10,084 nt of DNA, taken from assembly GCA_020024255.1 (NCBI GenBank), contig JAHHTX010000070.1, positions 1 through 10,084 of the forward strand, given 5' to 3'. The translations under genes were made by a program, and so were the position numbers. A model generated the notes under the pieces. It made no database searches and was not told the origin of the DNA. It saw only the letters and a list, made by a program, of their open reading frames with translations. Source of the stretch: Anaerotignum sp. GTDB taxonomy: Bacteria > Bacillota > Clostridia > Lachnospirales > Anaerotignaceae. This document shows, piece by piece, positions 6,403 to 10,084 of this stretch; position 1 is the stretch's first letter; every line of letters begins with the position of its first letter.

Positions 6403-7900
6403 AATACTCCTTCAGCCGCAGACGATCAATCTTTCCGTTTATGGTATGCGGCATTTCCTCCAACAGTATGATTTTATTGGGCAACATATATTTCGGCAAC
6501 TTATCCCGCAGTTTTTTTAGGATATAGCGTTGGTCTGCCTCTGCTCCACAATAAAACAACACGATTTTCTGATTTTCTTCATCGTAAATGCAAGTACTTT
6601 CTGTAATCAAATCAATAGATGCAACCGCAGTTTCAATTTCTCCCAATTCAATACGGTGTCCCATATGTTTGATTTGATGGTCTTTTCTGGCTAAAAAAAT
6701 GATTTCGCCATGTGCGTTATACTTTGCAATATCCCCCGTTTTATAAATTTTTTCGGGATAATGAGGATTCAAAGGATTTTGGATAAAGACTTCCGCTGTT
6801 TTTTCCGGATTGTTATAATATCCAAGAGCCAAACATCTGCCTCTCACACAAAGTTCTCCGCTTTCGCCCTCTTTTGCCAAGCGGTCATCCTTTAAAATAA
6901 AGATATCCGTGTTACGGCAGGCATAGCCAATGGGAAGAGGTTCATCATCTGCAAATTCTCTATCAACGATATAATAGGTGCAATCCACTGTCGTTTCTGT
7001 AGGGCCATATATATTGGCAAATAGAGCCTTCGGATAGTATTTTTTCCAATAGTTGAATTGTTTTGTCGGCATTGCCTCCCCGGCAAACATCATTTTTCGC
7101 AAAGAGGAAGGGCGACATTTTGCCAAAGCATCTGTATTGGCAACAATACAGAAAGCAGAAGGTACCCAGTCAATATAGTTAATCTGTTTTTCTTCAATAT
7201 AAGGAAGCAAACGAACCGGAAAAGAAAAAAGCTGTTTTGGAATAATTTCCATAGTTGCCCCTGTTTTCAGCACTGCATAAATATCCTTTACAGAAGAATC
7301 AAAATAAAAAGGTGCCTGATTTCCAATAACTTCCTGTTCGGTAATGGAAAATGCCTCTGTGTACCATTCAGTCAAATTCACAACAGATTGATGGGAAATG
7401 ACAACACCTTTCGGCACACCTGTTGAACCTGAAGTAAACAGTGCATATAGCGGATCTGTGTCAATGGTTTCCAGACGGATTTTCTTTAACTCCTCTTCCG
7501 CAATATTTCCCTCTTCCACTTCTTCCAAAAAAACTGTTTTCCCATCATAGCCCAGAGATGCCACTTGGTTTTTGCTTTTTTCATCCACCAACAAAACAGC
7601 TGGTTTCAATGTATGAAAAATGGATTGTATTCGTTCTTTTGGCATGGTCACATCAATGGGTGTATAGAAATTTCCACTGTACACACAACCCAAAAAAGCC
7701 GCAATCATTTCTGGTGTCTTGTCTGTCATTACTGCCATAGGCTGCCTATGCACACCATATTGCAAAAGATAAGTCCCTATTTCCTTTGCACGCTGTACCA
7801 ATTCTGCAAAAGATATCTTCTCTTTTTCTGTTGCAAAAGCTGTTTTATTTGGAAATCTTTCTGCTGTCTGTTCTGCATATTCCAAAACATTTCGTATCAT
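6383..7900 (-). CDS. Amino acid adenylation enzyme, DltA-like fold with glutamate-type pocket
   Basis: Stand-alone adenylation enzyme, 505 residues, that activates an amino acid with ATP and loads the carrier protein. Core motifs: LFTSGSTGVPKGV (154-166), NIYGPTETT (296-304), YKTGD (386-390), GHRIELGEIE (414-423) and the catalytic lysine in INGK (Lys490). Aligned to PheA, A4 to position 278 without gaps, the ten pocket residues are D201, S202, K205, D244, M271, A273, I297, V305, D306 and K490. The string DSKDMAIVDK matches the surfactin glutamate code DAKDLGVVDK at six positions, and the other four changes are conservative. Lys205 would face the side-chain carboxylate. The cysteine that DltA uses in D-alanine selection (B. 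cereus Cys269) is Ala273 here. First gene of the operon, with GAGGG 6 bases before its ATG. Adenylation is certain. Glutamate is a strong prediction; its stereochemistry cannot be told. Confidence 0.95.
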   Translation of the reverse strand: MIRNVLEYAEQTAERFPNKTAFATEKEKISFAELVQRAKEIGTYLLQYGVHRQPMAVMTDKTPEMIAAFLGCVYSGNFYTPIDVTMPKERIQSIFHTLKPAVLLVDEKSKNQVASLGYDGKTVFLEEVEEGNIAEEELKKIRLETIDTDPLYALFTSGSTGVPKGVVISHQSVVNLTEWYTEAFSITEQEVIGNQAPFYFDSSVKDIYAVLKTGATMEIIPKQLFSFPVRLLPYIEEKQINYIDWVPSAFCIVANTDALAKCRPSSLRKMMFAGEAMPTKQFNYWKKYYPKALFANIYGPTETTVDCTYYIVDREFADDEPLPIGYACRNTDIFILKDDRLAKEGESGELCVRGRCLALGYYNNPEKTAEVFIQNPLNPHYPEKIYKTGDIAKYNAHGEIIFLARKDHQIKHMGHRIELGEIETAVASIDLITESTCIYDEENQKIVLFYCGAEADQRYILKKLRDKLPKYMLPNKIILLEEMPHTINGKIDRLRLKEYYDCEDC

Positions 7901-7928
7901 ACTGTTCCCTCATTCTTTCTTCTTGCAG

Positions 7929-7955
7929 CTTTCTAAAACCGCAATCTTTAGAAAG
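7929..7955. promoter_or_regulatory. Operator-like dyad over the operon's transcription start
   Basis: A perfect 9-base inverted repeat, CTTTCTAAA (7929-7937) and TTTAGAAAG (7947-7955), is separated by 9 bases. Its right arm touches the -10 box and its centre lies near +5 of the predicted start. Because the start would fall within or beside one arm, the dyad is more likely a protein-binding operator than an RNA hairpin. No regulator gene is in the window. Confidence 0.5.
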
Positions 7956-7982
7956 TATAGCACCATCACAAAAACAAGTCAA
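7954..7982 (-). promoter_or_regulatory. Near-consensus extended -10 promoter of the five-gene operon
   Basis: On the minus strand TTGACT (7982-7977) is followed by exactly 17 bases and TATACT (7959-7954), each matching five of six sigma-A consensus positions. A TG one base before the -10 box makes it an extended -10 promoter. Transcription should start near 7947, leaving a leader of about 47 bases before the adenylation gene. Confidence 0.8.
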
Positions 7983-8100
7983 TATCTCTGTCTTTGCATT
8001 TTATACGTTATTTTCAGTCAACTTTGTTTCTTCCATAAATTTTATACTCTATTTATTTTTCACGCCTTATCTCTTCCTGCGTACGCTTATCTTTTCCTTC

Positions 8101-8145
8101 AAAATAAAAACGGAGCGTTTTATGCTGAATATCCTAAAACGCTCC
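8101..8145 (-). terminator. Intrinsic terminator after the ferritin gene
   Basis: GGAGCGTTTTA (8112-8122) and TAAAACGCTCC (8135-8145) form a perfect 11-base stem with a 12-base loop, starting 28 bases after the ferritin stop. In the ferritin transcript the stem is followed by G, five U, A and four U. The other strand is also T-rich after the stem, so it could work in both directions. It separates the ferritin unit from the five-gene operon. Confidence 0.88.
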
Positions 8146-8173
8146 ATTTTCTATTTTTTCTATTTTTATTTCC

Positions 8174-8686
8174 TTACAGCACTAATGTAGGTGCAGCATA
8201 TACTCTTGCTGACAATTCATTATCCAGCATATACAACCCTTTTGGATCATGCCCAAACAACTCCATTTTTGTAATTAAGTTGCTTGCTCTGGTTTCTTCT
8301 TCTCCTTGTTCTTTTACAAACCAATCCAAAAATTGTTTCGTACGGAAATCATTTACTTCCTGTGCAGCTGCATAAATTTTATTGATCAGCTCTGTTACAT
8401 ATTCTTCATGCTTCAACCCTTCTTTCAAAGGATCAATCAACTCTGTTAATGTAACACCAGGTTTGTCAATGGCTTCCAATGTAATTTTTTCATTGTTGTT
8501 CTGCATATAGCGATAAAACAGCATAGCATGATCCCGTTCTTCCTGTGCCTGAATTTCGTACCAGTTGGAGAAACCTTCCAGTCCCTTTTCTGCATAGAAA
8601 TTTGCAAAATCCAAATATAGATATGCGGAATAAAATTCTTTGGTAATCTGCTCATTTAATAATTTTACAACTTTTCTGTCTAACAT
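8174..8686 (-). CDS. ftnA: Bacterial non-haem ferritin (FtnA family)
   Basis: Cytoplasmic iron-storage protein that oxidises Fe(II) and stores it in a 24-subunit shell. Three consecutive ATG codons occur at 8692, 8689 and 8686. The last is 7 bases from the GGAGG core, the best spacing, and gives 170 residues starting MLDRKVV as ferritins often do. In that numbering the ferroxidase residues are all present at the E. coli FtnA positions: E17, E50, H53, E94, Q127 and E130. No haem-ligand methionine pattern of bacterioferritin was sought beyond this; the sequence reads as FtnA, not Bfr or Dps. The CorC-like gene ends 43 bases before the first ATG with no terminator between, so the two may be co-transcribed. 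I see no convincing Fur or PerR box upstream. Confidence 0.96.
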   Translation of the reverse strand: MLDRKVVKLLNEQITKEFYSAYLYLDFANFYAEKGLEGFSNWYEIQAQEERDHAMLFYRYMQNNNEKITLEAIDKPGVTLTELIDPLKEGLKHEEYVTELINKIYAAAQEVNDFRTKQFLDWFVKEQGEEETRASNLITKMELFGHDPKGLYMLDNELSARVYAAPTLVL

Positions 8687-8692
8687 CATCAT

Positions 8693-8700
8693 TCCTCCTA
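8693..8700 (-). promoter_or_regulatory. Ribosome binding site before a triple ATG
   Basis: The minus strand reads TAGGAGGA directly followed by ATGATGATG. The GGAGG core is 1, 4 and 7 bases from the three ATGs, so the third is the likely start of the ferritin. Confidence 0.75.
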
Positions 8701-8735
8701 AAGTAATTTAATATAAATATTGAAAGTACAATAGC

Positions 8736-9659
8736 TTATTCCTTGTTTTCTCCTGTTTCTTCCTCTTCTTGCAGCTCTAATAAAAGACGCTTTGCCAAAA
8801 CCTTTTCAATTCTTTTTTCTTCAAAATGCTTAATCTGAAAAGACCAGCCATCCATAATAATTTCCGGCGTTTCATCATCTTCTGGAATACGCCCAAGACG
8901 TCCTATCAAATAACCACCCAATGTATCATAATCCTCATCATCTTCAAAAACAATTTCCAGCTGTTCTGCCACATCCTGCAAGTTTGCTTTCCCGCTGATG
9001 GAATAAGTATCTTCGCCAACAATACAAATATCCTCTTCTTCTTCAATGTCGTATTCATCAAAAATATTACCGACAATCTCTTCCATAACATCTTCCATGG
9101 TGACAATGCCGGAAGTTCCTCCATATTCATCTATGATAATTGCCAGATGTACCTTTTCTCGTTGCATTTCCCCAATTAACTCATTTACTTTTTTGGAAAA
9201 TGGCACAAAATATGGCTTCATCAAAATATCTTCCAAATTAAAGTTTTCTTCCTGCATTCTTGTAGAGTCTGTGAGAATATATTTTACCAAATCTTTTACA
9301 TGAAAAACCCCAATAATATCATCAATATTTTCTTCATACACCACAATTCGTGAATACTTTTCTTCTATCAGGACTTCCTTAATTTCTTCCAAAGTTGCTT
9401 CTAAAGAAACAGCCACAATATCAGTTCTGTGGGTTGCAATATCTTCTACAGAAGTATTCCCCAACTCGAAAATATTATTAATCATTTCCTTTTCCGAAGC
9501 ATCAATACTGCCATTATCCCCACCGGCATCCACCATCATACGGATTCCTTCCTCCGTCACCGTATTTTCATTGTGTTTCTTGTGTATCCGCCATAACTTC
9601 CATATCAATATCATATTGCACAATACTGATACGCCCAAACCTATCCAGGCTTCCAACAA
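8736..9659 (-). CDS. CorC/HlyC-type CBS-pair protein with a single membrane anchor
   Basis: 307-residue protein of the hemolysin/CorC family, linked in its relatives to Mg2+/Co2+ efflux control. The start is TTG, 7 bases after GGAGG, with an in-frame stop just upstream. Layout: one membrane helix (about 4-23) and a short basic stretch; the family linker TEEGIRMMVD (35-44); first CBS motif about 72-128; second CBS about 140-197 with DEYGGTSGIVTMEDVMEEIV (177-196); and the C-terminal CorC_HlyC domain about 205-295 with DTLGGYLIGRLGRIP (245-259). The usual N-terminal CNNM (DUF21) transport domain of 3-4 helices is missing. The anchor plus CBS core resembles E. coli CorC, which also lacks CNNM. 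With no transport domain it more likely regulates a partner than moves ions itself. It is followed by the ferritin gene, so the pair may serve metal homeostasis, but that link is inference. Confidence 0.92.
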   Translation of the reverse strand: MLEAWIGLGVSVLCNMILIWKLWRIHKKHNENTVTEEGIRMMVDAGGDNGSIDASEKEMINNIFELGNTSVEDIATHRTDIVAVSLEATLEEIKEVLIEEKYSRIVVYEENIDDIIGVFHVKDLVKYILTDSTRMQEENFNLEDILMKPYFVPFSKKVNELIGEMQREKVHLAIIIDEYGGTSGIVTMEDVMEEIVGNIFDEYDIEEEEDICIVGEDTYSISGKANLQDVAEQLEIVFEDDEDYDTLGGYLIGRLGRIPEDDETPEIIMDGWSFQIKHFEEKRIEKVLAKRLLLELQEEEETGENKE

Positions 9660-9666
9660 CCATCAA

Positions 9667-9671
9667 CCTCC
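9667..9671 (-). promoter_or_regulatory. Ribosome binding site that supports a TTG start
   Basis: GGAGG on the minus strand lies 7 bases before the TTG at 9659. A second TTG follows at once (9656, spacing 10). An ATG at 9663 is in another frame that closes after about 30 codons, so it is not the start of the CBS protein. Confidence 0.65.
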
Positions 9672-9725
9672 GCAATTATCCGAGTTTTCATCTTTAGCTT
9701 TACATACTACGTTAATATAATAAGA

Positions 9726-9754
9726 AGTTTATCTTCAAAAACACATTCTGTCAA
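9726..9754 (-). promoter_or_regulatory. Sigma-A type promoter for the CorC-like and ferritin genes
   Basis: On the minus strand a perfect TTGACA (9754-9749) is followed by 17 bases and TAAACT (9731-9726; four of six matches). It predicts a start near 9719 and a leader of about 60 bases. No inverted repeat overlaps it. No intrinsic terminator for the deacetylase gene was found between 9755 and 9808. Confidence 0.7.
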
Positions 9755-9808
9755 GTATTTTACCGCTTTTCATTGTCTATATACTGCATTATGTATAAAT
9801 TTCAAATA

Positions 9809-10084
9809 TTATGATTCAGCTTCCTTCCTTATCTGTCGCCCTTCATGATCCATCTCAAAATTATCTCGATAAATCAAGTCTGCAATAGGCACAATCTCAA
9901 AACCTTTTTCCTTTAAGCCTTTTAAAATTGTTCCTAAAGCCTCCGGTGTGTATTTTGCATCATTGTGAAACAAAATAATTGAACCATTTCCGAGATGTTT
10001 GTGATTCAATACCTGATCAATCTCCGCTTGTACCCCCAATTCCTTCCAGTCTAAACTATCCACACTAGAAATAAAAATATATGC
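9809..10084 (-). CDS. Polysaccharide deacetylase (NodB domain), C-terminal part only
   Basis: Only the last 91 codons are in the window; the gene continues past 10084, and the frame stays open to the edge (reading AYIFISSVDSLDWKELG). The GTG at 10063 is an internal valine, not a start. GNGSIILFHND is the closing L-x-F-H motif of the NodB fold, whose histidine helps catalysis. VDSLDWK and the ending PIADLIYRDNFEMDHEGRQ fit the Firmicute deacetylases related to PdaA/PdaB that remove acetyl groups from peptidoglycan or other glycans outside the cell. The metal-binding Asp-His-His and any signal peptide lie outside the window, so substrate and activity cannot be judged. Confidence 0.85.
   Translation of the reverse strand, partial: AYIFISSVDSLDWKELGVQAEIDQVLNHKHLGNGSIILFHNDAKYTPEALGTILKGLKEKGFEIVPIADLIYRDNFEMDHEGRQIRKEAES

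Noticed and set aside
2690..7900. Calling the operon a classical dltXABCD teichoic acid D-alanylation operon
   Set aside because: Gene order, the extra GNAT, the AlgI-length MBOAT, absence of dltX, and the adenylation pocket all differ from that system. Only the general logic is shared.
7956..8100. Riboswitch or T-box leader upstream of the operon
   Set aside because: The predicted transcript starts near 7947, leaving a leader of only about 47 bases, too short for such elements. No T-box sequence was seen.
7058..8375. Overlapping plus-strand frames across the adenylation gene, promoter gap and ferritin
   Set aside because: They run through a strong terminator and promoter on the other strand and through conserved coding sequence. 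Composition is that of antisense shadows.
8701..8735. A separate promoter and an iron-responsive (Fur/PerR) box for ferritin
   Set aside because: The sequence is AT-rich but gives no hexamer pair at proper spacing, and no symmetrical match to known boxes was found.
9809..10063. Treating the 84-codon frame as a complete small protein
   Set aside because: The frame stays open upstream to the window edge, and the supposed start is a GTG inside a conserved VDSLDWK deacetylase segment.

Overview
This is an AT-rich window from a low-GC anaerobic Firmicute, most likely a motile member of the Clostridia (Lachnospiraceae or a close relative). The assignment is an inference from purine-rich Shine-Dalgarno sites, the style of the chemoreceptor, SGNH, hemolysin/CorC and deacetylase proteins, and base composition. 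No rRNA or tRNA is present to confirm it. Every gene that can be supported lies on the minus strand, so transcription runs from right (10084) to left (1). I see no tRNA, rRNA, CRISPR array, insertion sequence or attachment site.

Right end, 8101-10084: the C-terminal end of a NodB-type polysaccharide deacetylase runs in from the edge. Next comes a strong sigma-A type promoter (TTGACA, 17-nt spacer, TAAACT), a short TTG-start CorC/HlyC-type CBS protein that lacks the usual multi-pass CNNM membrane domain, and a bacterial ferritin with a complete ferroxidase centre. No terminator separates the last two, and a clear intrinsic terminator follows the ferritin. They probably form one transcription unit.

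Centre, 2596-7982: a five-gene operon is driven by a near-consensus extended -10 promoter with an operator-like dyad over the start site. The order is adenylation enzyme, tandem GNAT acyltransferase, acyl carrier protein, AlgI-type MBOAT, and SGNH/DltD-like transferase. It resembles the dlt (teichoic acid D-alanylation) pathway in logic but not in detail. The binding-pocket residues of the adenylation enzyme read DSKDMAIVDK, which is close to the glutamate code DAKDLGVVDK of surfactin module 1 and unlike the D-alanine pocket of DltA. A GNAT is inserted in the operon. There is no dltX; instead the MBOAT ends in FIYRGF, which fits the C-terminal tyrosine acyl-shuttle hexapeptide. Proposed route: glutamate is adenylated and loaded on the carrier protein, perhaps N-acylated by the GNAT, passed by the MBOAT to its own Tyr529 outside the membrane, then to a serine of the SGNH protein, and finally to a hydroxyl of an envelope polymer. 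The substrate, any N-acylation and the acceptor are predictions. This is the most interesting content of the window.

Left end, 1-2600: an AT-rich gap of about 430 bases carries a plausible promoter for a large dCache chemoreceptor, whose ligand pocket mostly matches the amino-acid-binding dCache motif.
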